From assembly GCA_964423645.1 (NCBI GenBank), contig CAYRFE010000003.1, positions 54,145-118,144 of the forward strand: a stretch of DNA of 64,000 nucleotides, written 5' to 3'. The first letter of the stretch is position 1; each line of letters starts with the position of its first letter. Source of the stretch: CAYRFE01 sp964423645 [NCBI: uncultured bacterium] (GTDB taxonomy: Bacteria; Macinerneyibacteriota; Macinerneyibacteria; Macinerneyibacteriales). The notes beneath the pieces were generated by a model. The model searched no databases. It worked only from the letters and a program-made list of their open reading frames with translations, and was not told the origin of the DNA. This document shows, piece after piece, positions 9,372 to 18,400 of this stretch. A program made the position numbers and the translations under genes.

Positions 9372-9968
9372 CTATTTCCTTTCCATAGACGCTTTGAGTT
9401 TGTTGAAAAGCGCCATGAGGATTCCAAGAGTCAAAAATCCCCCGGGAGCAAGTATAAAGAATAACATCGGCTCGCCATCCGGAATGATCGGTTGACCGAA
9501 TATTTTATTATCACCGAGCATCTCACGAACTGCGCCAAGAATTGTTAACGCTATGGTAAATCCTAACCCCATACCTATCCCATCCAGTGCAGAATAAAAG
9601 ACATTGTTTTTCGAAGCGTAGGCTTCTGCACGAGCAAGAATTATACAGTTTACGACGATAAGCGGAATAAATATTCCTAGAGCTTTATCTAAAGAAGGCA
9701 TATACGCTTTGAGCGATAGTTGCACGATGGTCACAAATGTCGCAATTACTACAATATAAATCGCAATACGTACTTTATCGGGCACAAATTGCTTTATTAA
9801 GGAAACCACGATGTTCGACCAAAACAGAACAAATAAGGCCGCCATCCCCATACCCAACCCGTTCATCGCTGATGAGGTGGTCGCAAGTGTCGGGCACATA
9901 CCCAGCACCATTACAAATACAGGATTTTCTTTGATCAATCCACGGGTCAATTCTGTAATTGCTTTCAT
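9372..9968 (-). CDS. rnfE: Rnf complex subunit E
   Basis: Six-helix membrane protein of 198 residues, partner of RnfA in an antiparallel pair. Motifs 'NPVFVMVLGMCPTLA' and 'PLIVVNCIILARAEA' are family hallmarks; Cys in both mark the iron-binding site. The gene overlaps the end of rnfG by 4 bases (ATGA-type coupling), so translation is linked. Confidence 0.96.
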   Translation of the reverse strand: MKAITELTRGLIKENPVFVMVLGMCPTLATTSSAMNGLGMGMAALFVLFWSNIVVSLIKQFVPDKVRIAIYIVVIATFVTIVQLSLKAYMPSLDKALGIFIPLIVVNCIILARAEAYASKNNVFYSALDGIGMGLGFTIALTILGAVREMLGDNKIFGQPIIPDGEPMLFFILAPGGFLTLGILMALFNKLKASMERK

Positions 9969-10609
9969 TTTGTGCCCTCCTTCTTGGTCTCGACGGGCAT
10001 TTTTGCAACAATATCATTCATGATATCTTTTACTCCGTTATTAATACTATCAGTTATTGCTTTTGATGAAATGGTCGAGGCGGTAATCGCAGAAATACCA
10101 TTCGTACCCGCGGGAACGGTACCTTTGATGACGTCAATCGTTCCGTTCGTCCCTGTTTTGAGATTTCTATATTGTTCTTGAAACCACATGACGGGTTTTT
10201 GCGTCTTTTTATCGATCACGATCTCTTGACATTTTGTGCCTAAACCCGGTGTTTCAGATTGTTCAATTATTTTGATCGCAGTGATCGAACCATCGGTTTT
10301 AAAGCCAACAATCGTTTTGATATCAGATGAATACCCTTGTTTATGAACTTTTGCCACATACCCGACCACAATCCCGTTCGCGTCCTTCCCAACCCAATAG
10401 GTGCTGTATGCATACACACTTTCTGTATTTAAAACTGCATCTTCAAATGTAACCGCCTCAGGAAGTACCTCTTTTTTCGCGGCATCTTCTACGATTTTAT
10501 TCTGCTTTTCGATCGGTTCTTTGGTCATATTATATACAGATGAAAGCCCATATCCGGCTATAAATGAAATAGTGCTTAACGCTACAACAAGAATAACAAA
10601 CTGTTTCAT
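9965..10609 (-). CDS. rnfG: Rnf complex subunit G (covalent flavoprotein)
   Basis: 214 residues: one N-terminal membrane anchor (about 4-24) and an extracytoplasmic FMN-binding domain. The FMN-attachment region reads 'SAITASTISSKAI' against the usual (S/T)GATx(S/T). The acceptor Thr is kept but the Gly-Ala before it is Ala-Ser, a mild departure. Covalent flavin transfer would need ApbE, not in this window. 'QSETPGLGTKC' is the other conserved stretch. It overlaps rnfD and rnfE by 4 bases at each end. Confidence 0.95.
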   Translation of the reverse strand: MKQFVILVVALSTISFIAGYGLSSVYNMTKEPIEKQNKIVEDAAKKEVLPEAVTFEDAVLNTESVYAYSTYWVGKDANGIVVGYVAKVHKQGYSSDIKTIVGFKTDGSITAIKIIEQSETPGLGTKCQEIVIDKKTQKPVMWFQEQYRNLKTGTNGTIDVIKGTVPAGTNGISAITASTISSKAITDSINNGVKDIMNDIVAKMPVETKKEGTK

Positions 10610-11697
10610 GCTTTCGCCTCCTTTACGGAACCGAATACTTTCGGTACAGTAAATCGGTCAATAAGGGGCACAAACATATTCATGATAAGAATTGAATACG
10701 ATACACCCTCAGGATACCCGCCCCACGTCCGTATGACAAAGGTTAGAATCCCTAAGAAGATCGCAAATATCCATTTCCCTTTTCGAGTGAGTGGTGATGT
10801 TACCATATCAGTCGCCATAAAAAACGCACCGAGCATTAGTCCTCCGGTAACCAGATGAAACAACGGCACTCCTGAAAATAACCCGTTGTGCCCGCCGAAT
10901 GCCCACGCAAGTAGCGCGACCGTACCGAGATAACCGGTAGGAACACGCCAATCGACTATTTTTAAAAATATAAGAAATAATCCTCCGATGAGTAAAAATA
11001 ATGCGGTGGTTTCTCCGAAACATCCGCCTATATTGCCCATGAATGCTTCTTTGATCATATCAGGGCTCATAAGAGCATCCCACAGATTCACTGCTGTTTC
11101 ACGTATTTCAGGATTGTCTGCCGCAACACGCGCAGCTTTTAGCGCTCCAAGCGGTGTCGCCGAAGATACGGCATCCACAAGTTTTTGAGCCTCAACCGGT
11201 GCATTCGGCTGCAAACAAGCCTGTGCTGCTTCTTTTGCCAAAGACAATGCGCCATTTCCATGCGGAGGTGCCCATCCCGACGTCATACTTGCAGGATACG
11301 ATGCCATAAGAAATGCACGCCCGATAAGCGCAGGATTGAAAATATTATACCCCAATCCCCCGAACAACTGTTTTGCAACAGCTATCGCAAAAAATGAACC
11401 TAAAGCTACTTTCCATAGCGCAATCTCTTGAGGCACGTTATATACCATCAATAGTGCGGTAAGAATAGCGCTGCCGTCAGAAACAGTAATTTTTCGTTTC
11501 ATTAAATACTGCATTCCTGCTTCTGCTACGACAGCTCCTAAGATTGCCGCTAAAGTAACCCATACGGTACGAACCCCGAAGGTATACACGGTATAGGCAT
11601 ACGCAGGTACTAAAGCTGCGGTCACGATCCACATTATTTTTGTAACTGATATATCCTTACGAATATGAGGAGATACTGATACGACAAGCTTATTCAT
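10606..11697 (-). CDS. rnfD: Rnf complex subunit D (membrane flavoprotein)
   Basis: 363 residues, about nine to ten membrane helices. 'SSATPLGALKAAR' holds the Thr that carries covalent FMN, and 'GLGYNIFNPALIGRAFLMASYP' and 'TDMVTSPLT' are RnfD/NqrB family motifs. It forms the ion-translocating core with RnfG, RnfE and RnfA. It overlaps rnfC by 4 bases. It is about 50 residues longer than the NqrB-like paralogue at 48699-49637. Confidence 0.96.
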   Translation of the reverse strand: MNKLVVSVSPHIRKDISVTKIMWIVTAALVPAYAYTVYTFGVRTVWVTLAAILGAVVAEAGMQYLMKRKITVSDGSAILTALLMVYNVPQEIALWKVALGSFFAIAVAKQLFGGLGYNIFNPALIGRAFLMASYPASMTSGWAPPHGNGALSLAKEAAQACLQPNAPVEAQKLVDAVSSATPLGALKAARVAADNPEIRETAVNLWDALMSPDMIKEAFMGNIGGCFGETTALFLLIGGLFLIFLKIVDWRVPTGYLGTVALLAWAFGGHNGLFSGVPLFHLVTGGLMLGAFFMATDMVTSPLTRKGKWIFAIFLGILTFVIRTWGGYPEGVSYSILIMNMFVPLIDRFTVPKVFGSVKEAKA

Positions 11698-13043
11698 TTT
11701 TTGACCTCCTCTTTCTGACGTTCTTTCGCGAGAATTTTACGCACTTCATTTTTTCCTATCCGCATATATTGGATCAATGGGATTTTCGCCGGGCATACAA
11801 ATGAACAACTTCCGCATTCAATACATGAGATCACATTAAGTTTTTTTACTTGCTCAAACTGTTTATATTTTACATTCGATGCAAGTGTGGTCGGTAAAAG
11901 TTTCATCGGGCACACATCCACACATGAACTGCATGAAATACAAGCTAATTCTTCTTCACACTTTACCATTGATGCGGGGAATGCGAGGATACCTGATGTT
12001 CCCTTAGTAACGGGAAGGCCCTCGACCGTGAACTGCGCAAATCCCATCATCGGACCGCCTGAAATCACTTTCGCCGTGTTATCTTTCATCCCGCCGGCTT
12101 TTTTTATGAGATTATCATAGGTGTCACCGATACGTGCAAGAAAATTAGACGGTGTCGTCATTGCCTCGCCGGAAACCGTCACTGCACGTTCGATAAGCGG
12201 TCTTCCCTGAACAACCGCATCATACACCGCATATGCAGTCCCGACATTTTGAACGATACAACCTGCATCGATCGGCAAGCCTCCGTTTGGTACCGCACGC
12301 TTTGTGATCGCATAAATTAACTGTTTTTCAGCCCCCTGAGGATATTTTGTCTGCACTACCGCAACTGAAATATCCTGTTCGCTTGCACACAATTTTTTCA
12401 TATGCGCAATTGCGTGAGGTTTATTATGTTCTATACCGATAACACCTTTCAGCGCACCGGATACTTTCATCATGATTTTTAAGCCTTCGATAACGCCCTC
12501 ACCCTGTTCGCGCATCATACGATCATCACAGGTAAGATAGGGTTCACATTCTGCGGCATTGATTATAAGATACTCGGCTTTTTTCCACTCCGGCGGATTG
12601 AGCTTGATATGTGTAGGAAACGTCGCTCCACCCATGCCGACAATACCCATTTCCGCGATAATCCCAAGCAATGCGTCACGGGAAAGCCCTGAGTAATCTG
12701 CATGCTTCGGATACTCAAACCATGCGTCTTCACCCGTTCGTTCGATGACTATCGCATCACCGGTACCTAGAACAGGATGCGGATATTTGCCGATAGCGAT
12801 AACTTTACCGGTAACCGATGAATGGACAGTTGCAGAAAAATTACCTGATGCATCTCCGATTTTTTGACCTGTCTTTACCACGTCCCCAACGCTTACGACT
12901 GCCTTCGCAGGAGCACCAATGTGCTGGGATAACGGAATAATAACCTGAGAAGGTATGTCAAGCGTTTTGATCGCTTGCTCTTCTGACAGTTCTTTGCCTT
13001 CAGGCGGATGCACTCCCCCCTTAAATGTCAACACCGTGAACAC
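11694..13043 (-). CDS. rnfC: Rnf complex subunit C (NADH-binding)
   Basis: 449 residues, peripheral cytoplasmic subunit that binds NAD(H) and FMN. N-terminal 'FKGGVHPPEGKELS' and the barrel-sandwich region come first, then 'GMGGATFPTHIK' of the Nuo51-like fold, then two C-terminal [4Fe-4S] motifs, 'CISCSSCVDVCP' and 'CIECGSCSFVCP'. It follows greA by 12 bases. Together with rnfDGEAB it is complete, so the operon encodes a whole Rnf complex. Confidence 0.96.
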   Translation of the reverse strand: MFTVLTFKGGVHPPEGKELSEEQAIKTLDIPSQVIIPLSQHIGAPAKAVVSVGDVVKTGQKIGDASGNFSATVHSSVTGKVIAIGKYPHPVLGTGDAIVIERTGEDAWFEYPKHADYSGLSRDALLGIIAEMGIVGMGGATFPTHIKLNPPEWKKAEYLIINAAECEPYLTCDDRMMREQGEGVIEGLKIMMKVSGALKGVIGIEHNKPHAIAHMKKLCASEQDISVAVVQTKYPQGAEKQLIYAITKRAVPNGGLPIDAGCIVQNVGTAYAVYDAVVQGRPLIERAVTVSGEAMTTPSNFLARIGDTYDNLIKKAGGMKDNTAKVISGGPMMGFAQFTVEGLPVTKGTSGILAFPASMVKCEEELACISCSSCVDVCPMKLLPTTLASNVKYKQFEQVKKLNVISCIECGSCSFVCPAKIPLIQYMRIGKNEVRKILAKERQKEEVKK

Positions 13044-13055
13044 CTCCTTGCAACG

Positions 13056-13532
13056 TTAAAACCCTTTTTCTATTTTCAAAATCGAATACTTTTTCATTCC
13101 GTTCGGTGATTTTACCAAGATCGGGTCACCAACTTTTTTACCAAGCATAGCAGCTCCTATAGGTGATTCGACCGATATTTTGTTGATCGTAAAATCCGCT
13201 TCGTCTTGAGCAACAAGAGTGTATTGGATCTCACTGTTTGAGATCATGTCACGCATCGAAACTTTTGCTCCTATGACAATCACATCATCCCGAAAATTAT
13301 TTTCGTCGAGAATCCGTGCAGAGCGTATCTTCATCTCTAACTCTGATATTCTGTTCTCAATAAAATTCTGGCGTTCCTTTGCGCTATGATATTCGGCATT
13401 TTCACTTAGATCTCCGAGTGCTTTCGCCTCTTGTATAGCTTTGATAATATTTGGGCGTTCATGCTTGAGATAATTCTCAAGTTCTTTCACCAAATCTTCA
13501 TATTTTTCTTTACTGATATAAAACTCTTTCAT
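13056..13532 (-). CDS. greA: Transcription elongation factor GreA
   Basis: 158 residues, the normal length. The N-terminal coiled-coil finger with the acidic tip 'GDLSENAEY' enters the RNA polymerase secondary channel and activates transcript cleavage in stalled complexes. The C-terminal FKBP-like part ends in 'VKSPNGMKKYSILKIEKGF'. It overlaps the end of pssA by 4 bases and lies directly before rnfC, so a housekeeping transcription factor is embedded in a lipid/energy operon. Confidence 0.95.
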   Translation of the reverse strand: MKEFYISKEKYEDLVKELENYLKHERPNIIKAIQEAKALGDLSENAEYHSAKERQNFIENRISELEMKIRSARILDENNFRDDVIVIGAKVSMRDMISNSEIQYTLVAQDEADFTINKISVESPIGAAMLGKKVGDPILVKSPNGMKKYSILKIEKGF

Positions 13533-14254
13533 GAAGTCCTCCCCTTACCGGTAATCGCAAACCACAGATATCGTAAAATCCCCGACAAAATAAAAACCAT
13601 CAAAAACGGAAACAACAACCATTTATAATACGTGACTAAGGCGACGATAACAATAGACAATGCCGCAAATTTAATCAATCCGTGTTTCTTAAACTTTGGG
13701 ATGACAAAATATTTGATGGAGCTCAGCATTAAAAATGACAACAATACTATCATGCCGTATGCAATATATTTGAGCATACCGTCATCGAATGTTATCATGT
13801 TTTTCTCAATTCCGAGTATATATGCGGCAATAGTGAGTGCTGATGAGGTGATCGGTAATCCGATAAAAAATCGTTTATCATATGACGTGAGCGTGGAATT
13901 GAAACGTGCCAACCGAATTGCTCCTGCAAACAGAGGAAATCCGGCAAAAAGCATGACCCACACCGACGTATTCATTTCGAAATAATATAACAACAGTAAA
14001 GAAGGTGCGACACCGAAAGACACTACATCACAAATTGAATCAAACTCGACACCAAAATCACTGTATGCTTTCAGATATGACGCGACCTTTCCATCCAATG
14101 CATCAAAGACCGCAGCATAAAAAATACACAATGCCGCATTGATCCATTCGCCGTTGACTGAATATAAAATCGACAAAAAACCAAAAACAAGATTGAGTAT
14201 CGTTACAAAATTAGTAATAGCAAAAAATGCGTTACTTCGGAAATCCTTCATCAT
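13529..14254 (-). CDS. pssA: CDP-diacylglycerol--serine O-phosphatidyltransferase
   Basis: Makes phosphatidylserine from CDP-diacylglycerol and serine at the inner membrane. 241 residues with several membrane helices. The CDP-alcohol phosphotransferase signature DxxDGxxA...GxxxDxxxD appears as 'DALDGKVAS' followed by 'GVEFDSICD'; the usual Arg after Ala is Ser here. It overlaps psd (ATGA) and greA, so the two steps to phosphatidylethanolamine are co-translated. Confidence 0.93.
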   Translation of the reverse strand: MMKDFRSNAFFAITNFVTILNLVFGFLSILYSVNGEWINAALCIFYAAVFDALDGKVASYLKAYSDFGVEFDSICDVVSFGVAPSLLLLYYFEMNTSVWVMLFAGFPLFAGAIRLARFNSTLTSYDKRFFIGLPITSSALTIAAYILGIEKNMITFDDGMLKYIAYGMIVLLSFLMLSSIKYFVIPKFKKHGLIKFAALSIVIVALVTYYKWLLFPFLMVFILSGILRYLWFAITGKGRTS

Positions 14255-14892
14255 TTACCCCACTCGCCAAGAATTGTTTCGCCGGCAATGGTTTTTTGAC
14301 CAATTTTCACGGTAATAAGAGTACTTTTCGGCACAAAAATATCAAGACGAGAACCAAACCGTATCATTCCGTATATTTCACCTGTTTTCACATGTTGATT
14401 GACTGCAATGTCGGTAACTATTCGACGAGCGATTAAACCCGCTATTTGTTTTGAGGCATACAATCCTTTTTCAGTCTCGACCACGACAAGTGTTTGCTCG
14501 TTTAATTCAGAAGCTTTCGGCACACTTGCTACGTGAAATTTTCCCGGATTATAGCGTATTTCTTTAATTGTACCTGAAAACGGGATTCTGTTTACATGCA
14601 CATTAAAAACATTCATAAAGACGGATATTCGTATAAACCCTTGATCATAACCTTTGATTGTATCATCAACTATTTCAATGACCGCTCCGTCCGCAGGTGA
14701 AACGATCGCCTGTGCATTTGCAGGCGGCGTGCGATGCGGATTACGAATAAAATACATCGTAAACGCCAAATAAAGAATACTGAATCCTAAAATTATTTTT
14801 ACCGGAATATTCGGATAATATACCGAAGCTACTCCTGCAGCAAGAGTAAGAATCACCGGCACAATAAGTAATACCAACCCGTATTTAGTCAT
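14251..14892 (-). CDS. psd: Phosphatidylserine decarboxylase (short, membrane-anchored type)
   Basis: Converts phosphatidylserine to phosphatidylethanolamine. 213 residues, the short family form, with two N-terminal membrane helices. The self-cleavage site 'RFGSRLDIF' is visible: cleavage before Ser makes the pyruvoyl group. 'SPADGAVIEI' and 'NVFNVHVNRIPFSG' are further family motifs. An AAAGGAG ribosome site precedes the ATG. It is the first gene of the psd-pssA-greA-rnfCDGEAB-glnA run; the 183-base gap before it presumably holds the promoter, though no convincing box pair was found. Confidence 0.93.
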   Translation of the reverse strand: MTKYGLVLLIVPVILTLAAGVASVYYPNIPVKIILGFSILYLAFTMYFIRNPHRTPPANAQAIVSPADGAVIEIVDDTIKGYDQGFIRISVFMNVFNVHVNRIPFSGTIKEIRYNPGKFHVASVPKASELNEQTLVVVETEKGLYASKQIAGLIARRIVTDIAVNQHVKTGEIYGMIRFGSRLDIFVPKSTLITVKIGQKTIAGETILGEWGK

Positions 14893-15075
14893 GTAAACAC
14901 TCCTTTACTGCTAATCACGCACGAACTGTAAATACTTTTTTTGTTCATACGTTGTGTACAATAAAAAAAACAGCCTCCGAAATAAATAGGTTCGTCAGCC
15001 GCTTTTTTTCTCCAATGACTATAATACCCTATTGGTATTCATGCAAGCAAAAAAGACGTTTTTATCATATCACCG

Positions 15076-16740
15076 TCAGACTTTATATAAAAATCGTTTC
15101 ACTTTCTGCGTTGGTGTCTTTTCAAACGGCTCCGGATGGAGTACTATTCGAGACAATGTACTGTACGGCGGTAATTGTCCGTTTACAAATTCGCGATTCT
15201 CCTCCATACGTTCAATTAACCATTGTTCAAACCCGCCTTTATTCCTTCTTTCAGCATCAACTGCATCAAAATCAGGATACACCATTGCGATGATACTGCC
15301 GTCATTTTCCAACACCAATGACTCTTGAATATAGGGCAAACTATTCAGTTTACTCTCGATTTCTTCCGGATAAATATTTTGCCCCGATGCTCCGAGAATC
15401 ATATTCTTGGATCGTCCTCGTATATACACAAATCCCTCGGAATCCATTATGCCTAAGTCACCGGTGTGTAACCATCCGCCATCATCAAGCACCTCGCGTG
15501 TCGCATCTTCATTTTTGTAATATCCGTTCATGACATTTTCTCCCTTTACCCAAATTTCACCGACCGTCGTATGAGGGTCATCAGAATCAATTTTTATCTC
15601 TACATAGTTGATTGCCTTTCCGACCGATTGCATGCGTGTTGTTTTAAAGGGTTCATAGCTTATTAACGGACCACACTCGGTCATCCCATAGCCAACCGTA
15701 AAAGGAAATTTAATCGCTGTAAGGAATTGTTCAACATCAGGATTGATTGCCGCACCCCCGATCACAATCTGAATAAAATTACCTCCGAAAGCATCGGTAA
15801 GCGTTTTACGTATTTTTGATCGAACCAGATTTTTCATGAATGGCATTTTCATGATCAATGTCCCGTTTAATCGCTCCAATTTCGGAGCGATCTGTTTTTT
15901 ATAAATCTTTTCAAATGCAAGCGGAACCGAATTGATCAAACGCGGACGAACCTCTTTAAAGGCCTTCATCAAAATTTTCGGCGAAGGAATTTGTTCTAAA
16001 AATACAATATGACACCCGCGAATACACGGAAAAAGAAAGTCAAATGAGCACCCGTATGCATGAGCCAAGGGCAAAAAAGAAACTATTTTATCGCCTCGGT
16101 CGAGATGAAGATTGTGTATGGCAAACAACACATTCGTAAGCAGACTGTTATATGACAACATCACACCTTTCGAAAAACCGGTAGTGCCTGAGGTGTATAC
16201 GATAGCGGCAATATCAGTATTTATGATGCGGGAATTAAAAATTACATCAACAGGAGAAGGAGCCGGTTTATTGTCAAAAGAGTGAAATGCATTATGTATT
16301 GTGGCCTCGATCATTTTTTTTCGACTCCACAATACTTCGCCGGTCTGAAGTGAAAGTATCGCTTTGCATCTACCGAAGATCGTTTCATCAATTTTATCGT
16401 ATATTTGTTGCGATACAAAGAGTATTTCAGAGTCGGAATGATTCACTATATGTTGTATATCTTCGTGGTGGAAATCGGCAAGGATCGGAACAATGGTCGC
16501 TCCGTATAAAACCGTTGATAAATATACGGTTGCCCATTGCACAGAATTCCGTCCGGCAAGCGCTATTTTATCTCCTTTTTTTAATCCTAACTTGTGAAAC
16601 ATATACTGTAATCGTAATATTCTCCTGGCAAGCGTTTCGTATGTAATCACATTATCTTTCCCGAAATCTGAAAATGCGGGGAGATTCCAATTTTCCTTAA
16701 AGGAATCTTCATACAGAGTTTGAAAACAAATATCAATCAT
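15076..16740 (-). CDS. Long-chain fatty acid--CoA ligase / AMP-forming acyl-CoA synthetase
   Basis: 554 residues of the adenylate-forming superfamily: activates a fatty acid to acyl-AMP and then acyl-CoA. Motifs in order: P-loop-like 'IVYTSGTTGFSKGVM', 'PLAHAYGCSFDF', 'GYGMTECGPLISYEP', 'GWLHTGDLGIMD', and a C-terminal 'PTQKVKRFLYKV' with the catalytic-type Lys. 'FIRG/YIRGRSKNMI' fits the long-chain FadD15-like branch more than acetyl-CoA synthetase, but chain length is not provable. AGGAGG precedes the ATG. A minus-strand TTGTGT/TAGATT pair at 17-base spacing just upstream is a possible promoter. Confidence 0.88.
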   Translation of the reverse strand: MIDICFQTLYEDSFKENWNLPAFSDFGKDNVITYETLARRILRLQYMFHKLGLKKGDKIALAGRNSVQWATVYLSTVLYGATIVPILADFHHEDIQHIVNHSDSEILFVSQQIYDKIDETIFGRCKAILSLQTGEVLWSRKKMIEATIHNAFHSFDNKPAPSPVDVIFNSRIINTDIAAIVYTSGTTGFSKGVMLSYNSLLTNVLFAIHNLHLDRGDKIVSFLPLAHAYGCSFDFLFPCIRGCHIVFLEQIPSPKILMKAFKEVRPRLINSVPLAFEKIYKKQIAPKLERLNGTLIMKMPFMKNLVRSKIRKTLTDAFGGNFIQIVIGGAAINPDVEQFLTAIKFPFTVGYGMTECGPLISYEPFKTTRMQSVGKAINYVEIKIDSDDPHTTVGEIWVKGENVMNGYYKNEDATREVLDDGGWLHTGDLGIMDSEGFVYIRGRSKNMILGASGQNIYPEEIESKLNSLPYIQESLVLENDGSIIAMVYPDFDAVDAERRNKGGFEQWLIERMEENREFVNGQLPPYSTLSRIVLHPEPFEKTPTQKVKRFLYKV

Positions 16741-16865
16741 TGTATTCCTCCTCGTTTTACATCAGTTGTAATCTACCGTATGTTTTGAAGTTACACAAGA
16801 GTTTTTTCGATAAAAAACTACCCCCATAGCAAGTTAAAGGGCATCCTTAAAAAAATGCTATCTTG

Positions 16866-17025
16866 AGACCTTTGCGAAATTCGAAATTTTTCATTTTTCT
16901 ATTTTTCCTAAATAGGGGTTTGGGGACGAAGTCCCCACTATATAACAAGTTAAGCCCCTCTCGATTTTAACAAGAGGGGTTTGGGGTAGGCACACATTCA
17001 AAATATGATAGTTTTGCAAAGGTTT
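16866..17025. repeat. MITE-like element, complete copy (160 bp)
   Basis: The left end AGACCTTTGCGAAATTC and right end GTTTTGCAAAGGTTT are inverted repeats. The interior has GTTTGGGGAC-GAA-GTCCCC and the pair CCCCTCTCG...AAGAGGGG. No ORF and no clear target-site duplication. The rest of the 418-base gap (16741-17158) shows no gene. Confidence 0.72.
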
Positions 17026-17158
17026 CTAAGATGGTATTTCACTTCCGCTCACCAAGATATAAAACCTTCATAAGCTTCCGAGAATTTGACCATGACGATC
17101 ATCATGAATACAACATACCGCTGGTGAATCATCATATGGGAAATTTCCCTATCAGTTT

Positions 17159-18163
17159 CTATTTCTTGAGAACTGTTGAAGTCCCAATGTTTTGCAAATA
17201 AAGCGCCACATCCTCCTCAATACCGCAGTAATAGTTTGTGATACGCATTTTTTCTTTGAATAGAATCGCATAATACACACACGCAGACAAATAAGATCCC
17301 CGAAGGCTTGGATGCGCTCTATCAGAATCATACAGGCTATTTCTTAGCGTGATCGGAGTCACTGCATTCCATGCACAACCAATCGGAGCGATTTCACAAG
17401 GGATGTCAGTTGCTAACTTTTGCATACCCGAAACGATAACATTATAATGTTCTTCATAAGTATAATCGATTCCGTCAAAACTGGTTCCCCCGTTTATCGG
17501 CCACACCATAAGATAGAATATTTTTGTATCGGGATTGTTATGTAATACAATATTTTTCAAATATGACATTGAATCTTTCTCATAATGGTAGTACTGATCA
17601 AACGCGACAAGATCATCCGACTGAAAAAAAATGTAGTCCCATTTCCTTTCACGGATGATGTCTTCAAGCGATTGCTCGGAATAAAAACCGCGAAGATATT
17701 GCCCATATCGAATGAACTGTTCAACAATAATATTTTTACCGTTCATTTCAGCAAATTTTGCGACAATATCCGGCATATTATTATAACCGGTCAGACTATT
17801 TCCGACAAAAAGAACATCGAGCACTTCGTCTGAAATAATTGATGTTTTAATTTCAAAAGATTGAGTAATAGCAGATGTTCCCGAATCTTTAACTTCGACG
17901 CTATACATCCCTACAGGACAACCTGATACATTTTGTGACGTTGCTCCGGTTGACCATACAAAGGAATACGGTGGTATACCACCCGACACTGTCAACTCAA
18001 TAGCACCATCAGAGCTTTCTTCGAAGGTTGTATTAATGATATTCCACGATAAAGTGAGCGCATCGTTGTTTTCGTCAACATTTGTTATTTTATCTGCTTT
18101 TTTACACTGCATATTCATAAATAACAGAATACTACTGAAAAATATCAGCAGGCCTTTTTTCAT
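17159..18163 (-). CDS. Putative lipoprotein: SprB-like repeat plus SGNH-hydrolase-like (DUF4886-type) domain
   Basis: 334 residues. The N-terminus has a signal sequence ending in '...LLFMNMQC' with Cys20 as probable lipid attachment site; Gln before Cys is a relaxed lipobox. Residues about 35-95 resemble a single SprB/Ig-like repeat ('SDGAIELTVSGGIPPYSFVW', 'GATSQNVSG'), a module typical of Bacteroidetes surface proteins. The rest begins 'VLDVLFVGNSLTGYNNMP', with the G-N-S nucleophile block of SGNH esterases, and ends with 'SDRAHPSLRGSYLSA' holding the Asp and His of the triad. It likely removes acyl groups from a glycan or other surface substrate. An AGGAGG ribosome site and a TATAAT box (complement of 18189-18194) lie upstream. 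It is monocistronic. Confidence 0.75.
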   Translation of the reverse strand: MKKGLLIFFSSILLFMNMQCKKADKITNVDENNDALTLSWNIINTTFEESSDGAIELTVSGGIPPYSFVWSTGATSQNVSGCPVGMYSVEVKDSGTSAITQSFEIKTSIISDEVLDVLFVGNSLTGYNNMPDIVAKFAEMNGKNIIVEQFIRYGQYLRGFYSEQSLEDIIRERKWDYIFFQSDDLVAFDQYYHYEKDSMSYLKNIVLHNNPDTKIFYLMVWPINGGTSFDGIDYTYEEHYNVIVSGMQKLATDIPCEIAPIGCAWNAVTPITLRNSLYDSDRAHPSLRGSYLSACVYYAILFKEKMRITNYYCGIEEDVALYLQNIGTSTVLKK

Positions 18164-18359
18164 ACCCTACCTCCTTTGGTTCGTTTATATTATATCTGAC
18201 ATTTATATCTCGTCATAGATTTTAATGATAAAACGTGTTCACTCAAACAAACATCGATTATCCTTTCGTAATAACAATTCCCTTCTTACTCGACACACTT
18301 TCGTTATGTGCATCTATCCCTCCGGAAGTGATCTTTTTCATATTTTTTACTTTCTCCTA

Positions 18360-18387
18360 TTGACACATCTGATACAAATGCTATTAT
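18360..18387 (+). promoter_or_regulatory. Promoter of the HTH-EIIA / complex-I-like operon, very short leader
   Basis: Consensus TTGACA, 16-base spacer, TATTAT. The predicted start falls near 18393-18395, at or a few bases before the GTG (18395) and ATG (18401). There is no room for a normal Shine-Dalgarno site. Confidence 0.6.
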
Positions 18388-18400
18388 ACATGCGGTGATT

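Noticed and set aside
14893-15075. Terminator between the acyl-CoA synthetase and psd
   Set aside because: T-rich stretches are present on both strands but the GC parts do not form a convincing stem.
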